Source of the DNA: Planctomycetaceae bacterium
GTDB lineage: Bacteria > Planctomycetota > Planctomycetia > Pirellulales > Thermoguttaceae
Reading direction: 5' to 3'
Assembly: GCA_031254675.1 (NCBI GenBank)
Contig: JAIRTV010000216.1
Span: 1-18,786, forward strand
DNA: 18,786 nucleotides
The position numbers were made by a program, and so were the translations under genes. Positions 6,791 to 13,943 of the stretch are shown piece after piece. The number at the start of each line of letters is the position of its first letter. The first letter of the stretch is position 1. Under the pieces are notes generated by a model. It worked only from the letters and a program-made list of their open reading frames with translations. It was not told the DNA's origin and ran no database searches.

Positions 6791-7593
6791 TTTAGTAAGA
6801 AAGTGGCAACAGCACAAATTAAAATCAGAAATGGAATATACGCTGCAAAATTAATCACAACCGTTCGTCGGAAAGACCGTTTCGGATGGCAAGCATGACT
6901 ACGTGCCAAAAGATAAGCAAGACCCATTGTCAGCATCGTAACAATAAAAAGAAACCGCATCGGAAGATACCAAAGAACCGGATCAATCAGTTTGCCGCCG
7001 GTTTCCGTAAAATAAAATAGAACGAACAAAACGATTATCAGAAATGTTACAAAAACGCCGAAACCAATCTCCTGCCAACGACAAGCATAAAGATAAAACG
7101 AAAGAAGTATTAAATTGAAGGTTTGTCCGATAAAAAAAAGTAACAACGTTCCCACCCAAAGGCGTTCCACCGGAAAATGCAAGAAAAACGCAACTAGAAT
7201 TGTCAGAAACGCCGGACATAATAATCCAAACGAAAAAAAGAAACTCGAACCAATTCCGCCATGTAAAATTTGAAGCGGCGTCAACGGAGTTAATCGGAGA
7301 AGTTCATCTTGAAATGTTGATTCGATGAAAACCGTACCGAAATCACTGCCAAGAAAAACAAGTGTACAACAAGTTGCTGTAAAAAAACCGAGTTCAAAAA
7401 AATCTGTTGGCGTCAAGTTTCCGGCGAAAATCGAGCAATAGGTTGCCGAAACGAAAAGTCCGATCAAAACCAAACTGTACGCAATCAGTGTTACGTAAAA
7501 AATTCTCCGGCAACTCCGCATCCGAATCGTCAACGCAAAAACAGGATTCATCTCCTCCAATAATTGATCAAATAATTTGTTGAACCGGAACAT
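6787..7593 (-). CDS. ABC-2-type permease-like membrane protein
   Basis: The 268-residue protein begins MFRFNKLFDQLLEEMNPVF and has about six hydrophobic segments, near residues 31-52, 67-90, 115-140, 145-170, 177-196 and 210-230, plus a last one at 247-267. The segment between the second and third, DELLRLTPLTPLQILHG, resembles the cytosolic loop of ABC-2 exporter permeases (the type reading LLxxTPLxPxxIxxGK). No ATP-binding subunit is encoded in the window, so a partner would have to be elsewhere, or the protein is a stand-alone relative. A longer open frame runs upstream to 7896, but that part is the other frame of acpS; the ATG at 7593 is the right start. It follows acpS by 20 bases, so the two are likely co-transcribed. 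Confidence 0.65.
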   Translation of the reverse strand: MFRFNKLFDQLLEEMNPVFALTIRMRSCRRIFYVTLIAYSLVLIGLFVSATYCSIFAGNLTPTDFFELGFFTATCCTLVFLGSDFGTVFIESTFQDELLRLTPLTPLQILHGGIGSSFFFSFGLLCPAFLTILVAFFLHFPVERLWVGTLLLFFIGQTFNLILLSFYLYACRWQEIGFGVFVTFLIIVLFVLFYFTETGGKLIDPVLWYLPMRFLFIVTMLTMGLAYLLARSHACHPKRSFRRTVVINFAAYIPFLILICAVATFLLK

Positions 7594-7613
7594 AAAACCG
7601 TAATTTTTTTGTA

Positions 7614-8012
7614 TCAATTTTGTTTTTTCGTTTGACCCAAAGCAACAGCAAACGCAACCGCGTGAGATTTGCAATGCGAAATGGTGATTTGAATTTCGGC
7701 AATTTGTTTGTCTTCGGCGATTTTTGCAGCGCCGCCGTGAAGATGAACACGCGGTGCGCCGCTGGATTCGTTGACGACTTCGACATCCGTCCAGGCAATT
7801 CCCGAAATCCAACCGGTTCCCAATGCCTTGAGTACCGATTCTTTTGCCGCCCAACGTCCGGCAAAATGTTGATCCGAACTTTTGCGATCCGTACAATATT
7901 GTACTTCTTGTGGCGTGAAAACCCGATCCACAAAATGAGAACCATGACGTCGAACCATTCGGTCAATCCGCTCACATTCAATAATATCCGTACCAATACC
8001 AATAATCGTCAT
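7614..8012 (-). CDS. acpS: holo-[acyl-carrier-protein] synthase
   Basis: AcpS transfers the 4'-phosphopantetheine arm from coenzyme A to the serine of acyl carrier protein, making ACP functional for fatty acid synthesis in the cytosol. The 132-residue length is normal for the family. Motif one, IIGIGTDIIECERI, carries the Mg-binding Asp9. Motif two, RWAAKESVLKALGTG, carries Glu58 and the CoA-binding lysines. The late ISHCKSHAVAFAVAL is also typical. The frame is open 69 bases further upstream, but MTIIGIGTD is the family's usual start. It lies downstream of a KASIII gene, a partner in the same pathway, though a strong hairpin sits between them. Confidence 0.93.
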   Translation of the reverse strand: MTIIGIGTDIIECERIDRMVRRHGSHFVDRVFTPQEVQYCTDRKSSDQHFAGRWAAKESVLKALGTGWISGIAWTDVEVVNESSGAPRVHLHGGAAKIAEDKQIAEIQITISHCKSHAVAFAVALGQTKKQN

Positions 8013-8048
8013 GGAAAATAATTCATAGAAAATTATTTGCGGAAAATA

Positions 8049-8086
8049 AAATAATGTTCGCAAAATAATCATTGCGAACAATATTT
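8049..8086 (-). terminator. bidirectional terminator-like hairpin between fabH and acpS
   Basis: GTTCGCAA (8056-8063) pairs perfectly with TTGCGAAC (8072-8079) over an 8-base loop, and weaker A/T pairing extends the stem by several bases on each side. Read on the minus strand, the stem is followed by ATTATTTTATTTT. It would end or attenuate transcription coming from fabH, so acpS may have its own promoter or be expressed at a lower level. Confidence 0.6.
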
Positions 8087-8112
8087 ATTGTTGATGTTGT
8101 TGCGCGGATGGT

Positions 8113-9156
8113 TCAGACGACAAAATCAGCAGGTAATTGTATCAGTGTTCCTCCCCACGAAAGACCAACACCAAAACCAATCAGCATGGTCAATTGGTTC
8201 GGCTGCAACATCCCACTTCGCCACGCATCAACAATCGCAATCGGAATACTACTGGAAACCGTGTTACCTCGTTGTAACATATTGTTAAAATAATTCAATT
8301 CGTCAAGATGGCAAAGTTCTTGAAGACGATCAAGCATATATTTGTTCGCCTGATGAAAAATGTAACAACCGATCTCTTCACGTTTTTTGCCGCTTTTATC
8401 GAGCAACTCTTCCACTAACGGCGGAACACGATCAATTGCAAACGAAAAAATTCCCGGTCCGTGCATTTTGAGTTGTTCTTTGGAACGAATATTGCCTTTG
8501 CCGTCGGGAAGTTCCAACGCTGTTTCCGCTGTTTTCGGGATTCGGTGTCCGCCAGCCGGAACAATTAACAAATCCGCTCCGCTACCGTCTGTGCCAAAAA
8601 CGAAAGGTCCGATTCGTGTTTCGGTATCAACCGGAATTCCGGAAATCAAAGTTGCCGACGCCCCATCACCAAAAAGCGGACGACTTGCCCGATCTTCACG
8701 ATTGATATATTTTGAATACGTTTCCGACGTGATAAATAAAACTTTTCTTGCCGCACCGGTTTCGATAATTCCTTTCGCCAACGACAACCCGTAAATATAA
8801 CCGCTACAGCCAAGATTAAAATCCAATGCCCCACAAGATTTCGGAAGACCAAGACGTTCATGAATCAAACAAGCGGAAGTCGGTAGAAAATAATCCGGCG
8901 ATTGCGTACAAAAAAGAAGAAAATCAATCTCTTCCGGTTCGCAGCATCCTGTTTCAAAAAGATTTTCCGCTGCTTTCACCGCCATATCAACCGCCGTTTC
9001 CTCCAAAGACGCAATCGGACGGCGTTCAATACCGAGTTTCGAAACAATCTTCTCCTCAGTCCAATTAGAAAAACACTGAGCAAGTTCTGCATTGCCCAGA
9101 TAATTTTCCGGAAGATAATACGCAATACTTCGAATTTCCGCTTGAACGGGTATCAT
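8113..9156 (-). CDS. fabH: 3-oxoacyl-[acyl-carrier-protein] synthase III (KASIII family)
   Basis: KASIII condenses an acyl-CoA starter with malonyl-ACP, the first chain-building step of fatty acid synthesis. The 347-residue product has the catalytic triad in place: Cys117 in DFNLGCSGYIYGL, His268 in YIFHQANKYM and Asn298 in LQRGNTVSSSIPIA. The C-terminal glycine loop LIGFGVGLSWGG is also present. The length is slightly above the roughly 317 of E. coli FabH, with extra residues near 195-225 (an ELPDGKGNIRS segment). This could mean a FabH-like paralogue using another starter or serving a secondary pathway. The nearby acpS favours a role in fatty acid synthesis. It begins 35 bases downstream of the propeller gene's stop, which suggests one transcript. 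Confidence 0.9.
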   Translation of the reverse strand: MIPVQAEIRSIAYYLPENYLGNAELAQCFSNWTEEKIVSKLGIERRPIASLEETAVDMAVKAAENLFETGCCEPEEIDFLLFCTQSPDYFLPTSACLIHERLGLPKSCGALDFNLGCSGYIYGLSLAKGIIETGAARKVLFITSETYSKYINREDRASRPLFGDGASATLISGIPVDTETRIGPFVFGTDGSGADLLIVPAGGHRIPKTAETALELPDGKGNIRSKEQLKMHGPGIFSFAIDRVPPLVEELLDKSGKKREEIGCYIFHQANKYMLDRLQELCHLDELNYFNNMLQRGNTVSSSIPIAIVDAWRSGMLQPNQLTMLIGFGVGLSWGGTLIQLPADFVV

Positions 9157-9190
9157 TTATGGTTAATCGGTTGAAGACGTGAACGGTTTG

Positions 9191-11062
9191 TTAGAATGGA
9201 TCATCTTTGTCGGATTCTTTGTTTTCGTTATTTTCTTTGTTTTCGTTGTCGGTTGTTTTTTCTTGTTTGTTTTCTATTTCGATATTCATGGAATTGCCGT
9301 CCAATGATCCATCTTCGCCGGTTTCTTTTTGGGGCTGTTTTTCTGTTGTTTCGGTCATGTTTTCCGTTTCGGTGTTGTCATTGGTTTCTGTGTCGTTATC
9401 ATTTTTGTCGTCTTGCCAATACAATTTCGGAACCGGTTGACCGTTCAAAACATTCACATATTGCTTGCAACTTAAACGATGCCGAAGCGTGGCGATTGGT
9501 TTATTGTCGAGAATATTTTCTAGGGTTTGAGGTTGCTTTTCGTGAAGACATTGGATCAAACCGGTATCGTTTACCGCGTAAATTCGATCCGTTTCAATAT
9601 TAAAAAGGAAACGGTCAAAATTTTGAATGTCAAACGCATTGATTGGTGTTCCGGTTTTTCTGTCCAAAATAACCAGCCGCGATTGATTGTCCAGCGAATA
9701 AATTCGTTTCCGCGAAGCAGCGACAAATTGCCGAATTCCCGACGTAAACCATTTTTCTTTTCCGGTGAGTAAATCGAGAGCGTGTATTCCTTCGGTTGAA
9801 GTGGGACAATAAACATCGGTTCCGATAACCGCAAGTCGTTCGACAATCGAACCGTTCGCCGCGAATTGCCACACCACTTCGCCTGTTCGGTCTTTGACGG
9901 CGAAAACATAACCTTCTTTGTTGCCGGTAACGACAAGACTTGGTATTTGCGAACTTTGCGGTTTGTTGTCGGTGTACAACGGCGGAATACATTGGTTGGC
10001 GGTTGGGCGGGCGAGCAAGGCTTTATTTTTTTCCCACTCTCTTCGTGCAATCCGTTCCGCACCAAGATAATACGTTTGCGACGACGAATCGACCATATAT
10101 TGTAACTCAAAGAGTTCTTTGGAAAAATTATTGATTCCCGCTGTAAAAAGGAATCCGCGATCTGTGATCCATGTGATTGATTCACGGTGAGCGGTAACAC
10201 GATGCCGTTGGTTGTAAAGAATAATCTGCGTCGAAAGCAACGGTTTGACCAGAACATTTCCAAACGACAAATTCTGCATGGGAATCCCGATGGCTTTTTG
10301 GAGAAAGATTTCCGGTTCTTTTTTTGGTGGTTCCGGTTCGGCGAGAATGGATTGTTTTACTTCCGCAAATTTTTTGACAATATTTGTGAGAACCGGATCT
10401 TCGTTATCGTCAATGTTTTCATTTTGGGTTTCGTTGTTGGCGGCGGCATTGTTCGGGTCATTCCATTCGCCGGAGTTGGCGTTATTTGCCATTCCGGTTT
10501 CGCCGATCAACGGGGCTGTACCGGCGCCGCCTTCTTCTTCCATTTTGGGACCGGCAATTTCTTCCAACGGAAACACAATAATTCGTCCGCCCATCATGGG
10601 AATATAGACATAATTTTCACTCATTTCCGGTGCAGCGGACGAGGCGCCGTTCAATGAAGTTTGCAAGAGTAATTTTCCGTTTCGCCGGTCGAACACGAAC
10701 AATTCCAATTCGTTGACAACTGCAACCATTCGGCTATTGACTGCCGGTTCCTGAAACACCATTTCGCGGTTGCCCAATGTTCGCAACCAGAGAGATTTTC
10801 CGTTTTCGGCGTCAATCACATGGAGTTTGGCGTCATCGGAAATAAGAAACATTGTTCCGCCTTCGACGATGGCGTGTAAAATTTTATGCCGACTCGAATT
10901 GATTCCGACTTGATTGAACCAGGCACGGGTCAACCCGTAAGGTTCAAGCGATTGTTGAGACAGCAACGGCGTTTCTTTTGCCGCAATAGACGGAGCACAA
11001 AGCGGAAAAATCACCGCTAAAACGAAAAACATGGTTAAGGTTATTGGGAGTAGTTTTTTCAT
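9191..11062 (-). CDS. secreted PQQ-like beta-propeller repeat protein with acidic tail
   Basis: The 623-residue protein starts with a classic signal peptide (MKKLLPITLTMFFVLAVIF... ending near APSIAA). Two blocks of propeller blades follow, with repeats such as KLHVIDAENGKSLWLRTLG, ELFVFDRRNGKLLLQ, GYVFAVKDRTGEVVWQF and GIHALDLLTGKEKWF, the BamB/PQQ-dehydrogenase-like repeat. No residues prove PQQ binding, and non-enzymatic scaffolds such as BamB share the fold. Between the blocks lies an Asn/Glu-rich linker, and the last 70 or so residues are an extremely acidic, Asn/Thr-rich tail ending ESDKDDPF. The encoding DNA there (9195-9400) is visibly low in complexity. A longer frame starts at 11119, but ATG 11062 heads the signal peptide. 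The protein probably acts in the cell envelope. Confidence 0.85.
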   Translation of the reverse strand: MKKLLPITLTMFFVLAVIFPLCAPSIAAKETPLLSQQSLEPYGLTRAWFNQVGINSSRHKILHAIVEGGTMFLISDDAKLHVIDAENGKSLWLRTLGNREMVFQEPAVNSRMVAVVNELELFVFDRRNGKLLLQTSLNGASSAAPEMSENYVYIPMMGGRIIVFPLEEIAGPKMEEEGGAGTAPLIGETGMANNANSGEWNDPNNAAANNETQNENIDDNEDPVLTNIVKKFAEVKQSILAEPEPPKKEPEIFLQKAIGIPMQNLSFGNVLVKPLLSTQIILYNQRHRVTAHRESITWITDRGFLFTAGINNFSKELFELQYMVDSSSQTYYLGAERIARREWEKNKALLARPTANQCIPPLYTDNKPQSSQIPSLVVTGNKEGYVFAVKDRTGEVVWQFAANGSIVERLAVIGTDVYCPTSTEGIHALDLLTGKEKWFTSGIRQFVAASRKRIYSLDNQSRLVILDRKTGTPINAFDIQNFDRFLFNIETDRIYAVNDTGLIQCLHEKQPQTLENILDNKPIATLRHRLSCKQYVNVLNGQPVPKLYWQDDKNDNDTETNDNTETENMTETTEKQPQKETGEDGSLDGNSMNIEIENKQEKTTDNENKENNENKESDKDDPF

Positions 11063-11130
11063 TTCGGTAGTTGCAAAGAAGGCGGTTATAAAATCTTGTC
11101 TGAAAAAAAGACAACACACAAACTTGATCT

Positions 11131-11159
11131 AATATACCATATTTTTTATTTTTACTAAA
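11131..11159 (-). promoter_or_regulatory. possible promoter for the propeller-fabH transcript
   Basis: On the minus strand TATATT (11136-11131) is a good -10 box, but the -35 at 17 bases is only TTTAGT (11159-11154). It lies about 70 bases before ATG 11062 in an A/T-rich stretch. Confidence 0.3.
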
Positions 11160-11196
11160 ATATGTCCGGCGTGAAAATATCAAAAATTGCGGAAAA

Positions 11197-11275
11197 AGTG
11201 GAATTGCCGTTCGAAGATAAACCTCAACGAGGTAATCTTTGACCATGTTTGGGTGTTTCAAATAAAAATTCCACT
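11197..11275. other. nested inverted repeats in an intergenic region, possible structured RNA
   Basis: A 9-bp outer pair, AGTGGAATT (11197-11205) and AATTCCACT (11267-11275), encloses an inner hairpin in which AAGAT and ACCTC (11214-11225) pair with GAGGT and ATCTT (11229-11239). No T tract follows on either strand, so a plain terminator is unlikely. It lies between the end of the DUF1360-like gene and the start of the propeller gene. The strand and function are unknown. Confidence 0.3.
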
Positions 11276-11308
11276 GATCGATGACAAAGAAAATAAGACG
11301 CGAAAACG

Positions 11309-11788
11309 TTATATTTCGGTTATTTTCGTTTCATTGGATTCAGACGCGGACGCTATTGCTCGTTGTTGTTCTTCATCTTCGAAACGCCGCATGAGTAACA
11401 TTTTTGAAAAAAACAACCATTCAAGAAAAATATCTCCCACGACGGACAGAAAACTTCCTGCCGCTCCGCAACAGAATAACATTAAAATCCGGTTGAAAAG
11501 ATAACGATTGTGAATATTGTTCAACCAAACCCAACAGGTATCGGAAGTTATGAAGAAAAAACCGCAAAATATTCCGCACCAAAACCCTGTACACTGGGCG
11601 CACGAAAGAAGTCCCAAGAAAAATTCGGTCAATGTGAAACCGGACGAATATCCTTTTTGTTCGCGGTTGAACCGAATCCGTTCCGCTCGGTGAACCAGAA
11701 AGTCGCGAAAGGGTTGAAATAACGTCCCGCGAACCAAAATAAGCGTCATTCCAACCGACGCCAACGCAAAAAGAAGAAAATCGACCAT
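11309..11788 (-). CDS. DUF1360-like small membrane protein
   Basis: The 159-residue protein has an N-terminal membrane segment (MVDFLLFALASVGMTLILV), a basic stretch (HRAERIRFNREQKG) and then FFLGLLSCAQCTGFWCGIFCG. The L-x-C-x-x-C-x-G-x-W-x-G pattern here is the signature I know from DUF1360 membrane proteins. Two further hydrophobic segments (about 99-115 and 117-132) and a charged C-terminus follow. The family's function is not established; the paired cysteines could be redox-active or bind metal. The frame is open 66 bases upstream, but ATG 11788 starts directly at the membrane segment. It may share a transcript with the zinc-ribbon gene, 153 bases upstream. Confidence 0.65.
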   Translation of the reverse strand: MVDFLLFALASVGMTLILVRGTLFQPFRDFLVHRAERIRFNREQKGYSSGFTLTEFFLGLLSCAQCTGFWCGIFCGFFFITSDTCWVWLNNIHNRYLFNRILMLFCCGAAGSFLSVVGDIFLEWLFFSKMLLMRRFEDEEQQRAIASASESNETKITEI

Positions 11789-11919
11789 AAAATATTTCTC
11801 ACCATTTCTTCGTTGGTTTATTCTATTATTCTTGTTCGGGAATCGGTTGTTCAAAGGTTTATTTTTTCCTGAGACTCAACACGTTAGCTCATAAGAGTTT
11901 ACAGAAATTCCCGATGAGA

Positions 11920-11946
11920 ATTTTGTACTATTGATTTTGTACTATT
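11920..11946. repeat. 14-bp tandem duplication overlapping the end of the zinc-ribbon gene
   Basis: ATTTTGTACTATT occurs at 11920-11932 and again at 11934-11946 with one base between. The second copy contains the TAG stop of the zinc-ribbon gene (11944-11942). It looks like a recent local duplication at the 3' end of the gene. Confidence 0.75.
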
Positions 11947-12313
11947 TTGTCCAGCTGGGTCCGCCGTAGGTTGTTCCGTTTGATTTTGCGGATGCGGACG
12001 TGGTTGTGGCGGCAATTTTTCCTGCCCAATTTGTTTGGTTTGATGCCGTATTGCATTGTGGGCAATAGCCAGACGAAGTGACGCCGGATGCGGTGTAAAA
12101 GGAATTTGTTGATTTACCGGTGGGATTTTTTTGTGAAGTCAATGTTTTGCCGCATGTTTCACAAACATAAGAATCGCTGCCGACTCGACCGCTATAACTT
12201 GCGTAAACATTGGAAGTTACAGATGTTGCTTTGCCGCAAACCGAACAGTAATTACGGTTGTTTAAACCGGAAACGACGGAACTGCGTGTGATTGTTGCCG
12301 ATGAAATAGCCAT
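11942..12313 (-). CDS. small protein with three CxxC knuckles (zinc-ribbon-like)
   Basis: The 123-residue product carries three CxxC pairs: YCSVCGK at residues 22-28, VCETCGK at 50-56 and YCPQCN at 83-88. The first two could form one four-cysteine zinc site; the third would need another ligand pair or a partner chain. Between and after them the chain is rich in Ser, Thr, Gly and Asn, and it ends GGPSWTK. The start is well defined: on the minus strand AAGGAG (12325-12320) lies six bases before ATG 12313, one of the few good ribosome sites in the window, suggesting strong translation. I do not recognise the family. A small cytosolic metal-binding or nucleic-acid-binding protein is a guess. Confidence 0.7.
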   Translation of the reverse strand: MAISSATITRSSVVSGLNNRNYCSVCGKATSVTSNVYASYSGRVGSDSYVCETCGKTLTSQKNPTGKSTNSFYTASGVTSSGYCPQCNTASNQTNWAGKIAATTTSASAKSNGTTYGGPSWTK

Positions 12314-12347
12314 TTTTCGCTCCTTCTCCATAGCCTGAAATTTGCCG

Positions 12348-12365
12348 GAACGGTTTGAGCCGTTC
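12348..12365 (-). promoter_or_regulatory. inverted repeat just upstream of the zinc-ribbon gene
   Basis: GAACGG (12348-12353) and CCGTTC (12360-12365) form a perfect 6-bp dyad with a 6-base centre. It lies 35-52 bases before ATG 12313, in the position of an operator or a leader hairpin. No protein can be assigned to it. Confidence 0.35.
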
Positions 12366-12626
12366 TTTAATTTACTATTATTGCGTTTATCGTATTTGTG
12401 CGTTTGAAAAACCAATACGGACATTCTGATTTCGACTTTTGCCGAATATTCGAGTATCGCCGATTTTTCCGGTTCGACCGGTTTTATCGATCAATTCGGT
12501 TTAACAATTTTTTCGGCGAATACGGATTATTCCGTGCCGGATTGTTTGATGTGTCACTGATTACCAACTCGAAACTTGTCTTTTTATTTTGTCGCTTTTG
12601 TTCACCGGATTGTCGCAATAATTGAC

Positions 12627-12655
12627 TAGACAAAATAATTTTTTCGTCGTACACT
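12627..12655 (+). promoter_or_regulatory. promoter for the aldo/keto reductase gene
   Basis: TAGACA (12627-12632) and TACACT (12650-12655) are separated by 17 bases. A leader of roughly 100 bases follows, with the TAACATGTTA palindrome inside it. Confidence 0.45.
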
Positions 12656-12766
12656 ATAAAATCATGCGAATGTTTTATGTTTTTGTGTTGTGTGTTTTAA
12701 CATGTTACGTTTATAACACCTCATTTTGATAGAGAGATTTATTCGAGGCGAGCAGAGAAATCATTT

Positions 12767-13804
12767 ATGAAATACCGTTTTTTGGGAACGACAAATATTC
12801 GTGCTTCGGTGATTGGATTGGGAACCTATCCGCTTGGTGGTTGGATGTGGGGTGGAACGGATGCCTCGGCGGCGGTACGAACAATTCAAACCGCTATTGA
12901 TTGCGGCATCAACTTGATTGACACGGCGCCGATGTACGGTTACGGGTTGGCGGAGGAAATTGTTGGCAATGCGATTCATGATCGGCGTTCTCAAGTCGTG
13001 GTGGCAACAAAATGTGGTATTGTTTGGGACACGGAAGATTGGGCGTCCGGCAAAGGTGAATTGCATTTTTACGCGGACGAGAACGGGTTGACGCAAAAGG
13101 CGAATCATTATCGTTTTTATCGTTACCTTAAACCGGAATCGATTATTCGTGAGGTGGAAGCGAGTTTGAAGCGGCTTCGGACGGATTACATTGATCTTTT
13201 GCAAACGCACGCGCAGGAACACACAACACCGATTGAAGAAACGATGGCGGCGTTGGAAAAATTGCGTGATCAGGGTAAAGTTCGAGCGATTGGCAGTTCT
13301 AATGTAACGCGAACACAGTTGGAGAGTTATTGTCATTCAGGAACGCTTGACTCGACTCAGGAACCGTATTCGTTCATAAATCGAAGTGTTGAAGAAAACG
13401 GAATTTTAGAAACGTGTCATTTGAACCAGGTGAGTTTGCTGGCTTATGCTCCGTTGGAGCAAGGACTTCTTACGGGAACTCTTCGTCCTGATTTTCAATA
13501 TCCTGAAGGTGATTTCCGTAAAAGTAATTCGCGATTCGTAGCGGAAAATGTCAATCGAATGAATGTTGCGCTTGAGCGGTTGAAACCGATTCAGGAACAA
13601 CATAATTTTTCGGTTAGTCAATTGATGTTGGCTTGGGTTGTATCGCGTTACGAAAAAATGCACGTCCTTTGTGGTATGAGAAACCAAAAACGAATTGAAG
13701 AAAATGTTAAAGCCGGAACAGTAATATTGTCCGAAAATGAAATGCAACTCATGGATCAGTTATTTGATTTGAATCTTTACAAACGTTCACTGGAATCAAA
13801 ATGA
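12767..13804 (+). CDS. aldo/keto reductase family oxidoreductase
   Basis: A 345-residue NADPH-type aldo/keto reductase of the TIM-barrel fold. The start MKYRFLGTTNIRASVIGLGT is typical of the family. The catalytic tetrad is visible as Asp52 and Tyr57 (LIDTAPMYG), Lys82 (VVATKCG) and His148 (DLLQTHAQE). A late GMRNQKRIEENVKA segment matches the cofactor-phosphate region, which usually reads GxxxxxxxxEN. LLAYAPLEQGLLTG is the conserved strand-loop seen in many oxidoreductases of the YghZ/IolS type. The natural substrate, an aldehyde or sugar-derived ketone, cannot be named. The gene stands alone, with its own promoter and a 139-base gap to the next gene. Confidence 0.92.
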   Translation: MKYRFLGTTNIRASVIGLGTYPLGGWMWGGTDASAAVRTIQTAIDCGINLIDTAPMYGYGLAEEIVGNAIHDRRSQVVVATKCGIVWDTEDWASGKGELHFYADENGLTQKANHYRFYRYLKPESIIREVEASLKRLRTDYIDLLQTHAQEHTTPIEETMAALEKLRDQGKVRAIGSSNVTRTQLESYCHSGTLDSTQEPYSFINRSVEENGILETCHLNQVSLLAYAPLEQGLLTGTLRPDFQYPEGDFRKSNSRFVAENVNRMNVALERLKPIQEQHNFSVSQLMLAWVVSRYEKMHVLCGMRNQKRIEENVKAGTVILSENEMQLMDQLFDLNLYKRSLESK

Positions 13805-13943
13805 AAAACAAAATTTCAAAATGGTTGCGACGGAAAACTCGACAAAAAAATTGAGAATCCCTCAACAATTGTTTGGGTTTTTGTTTGAATTTTTGGATTT
13901 GTTTATTTTTTACTTTCTTTAACAATTTTAAAAGGAGTCTGTG

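Larger units (their letters stand above)
12314..12766. other. long divergent intergenic region (about 450 bases)
   Basis: It separates the divergent zinc-ribbon and aldo/keto reductase genes. Visible items are a hairpin near the zinc-ribbon start (12348-12365), a small CCGGT/ACCGG stem (12469-12481), a likely plus-strand promoter (12627-12655) and a 10-bp palindrome TAACATGTTA (12698-12707) in the leader of the reductase gene. The open frame in the middle lacks protein-like composition, and I see no other gene. Confidence 0.5.

Noticed and set aside
7594..7896. N-terminal extension of the permease frame
   Set aside because: The extension is Arg/Cys-rich nonsense produced by another frame of acpS; the membrane protein properly begins at 7593.
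7620..8021. 133-codon plus-strand frame opposite acpS
   Set aside because: It is the antisense shadow of a gene with clear AcpS motifs.
9571..10263. Long minus-strand frame inside the propeller gene in another frame
   Set aside because: It is rich in Arg, Phe and Cys and lies wholly inside the propeller gene, which has signal peptide and blade repeats in its own frame.
12398..12625. 75-codon plus-strand frame in the long divergent gap
   Set aside because: It is dominated by Phe and Arg from TTC/CGA-rich DNA, has no start signal and no recognisable domain.
12622..12655. TTGACT as the -35 box before the reductase
   Set aside because: The spacer to TACACT would be 22 bases; the overlapping TAGACA gives the proper 17.
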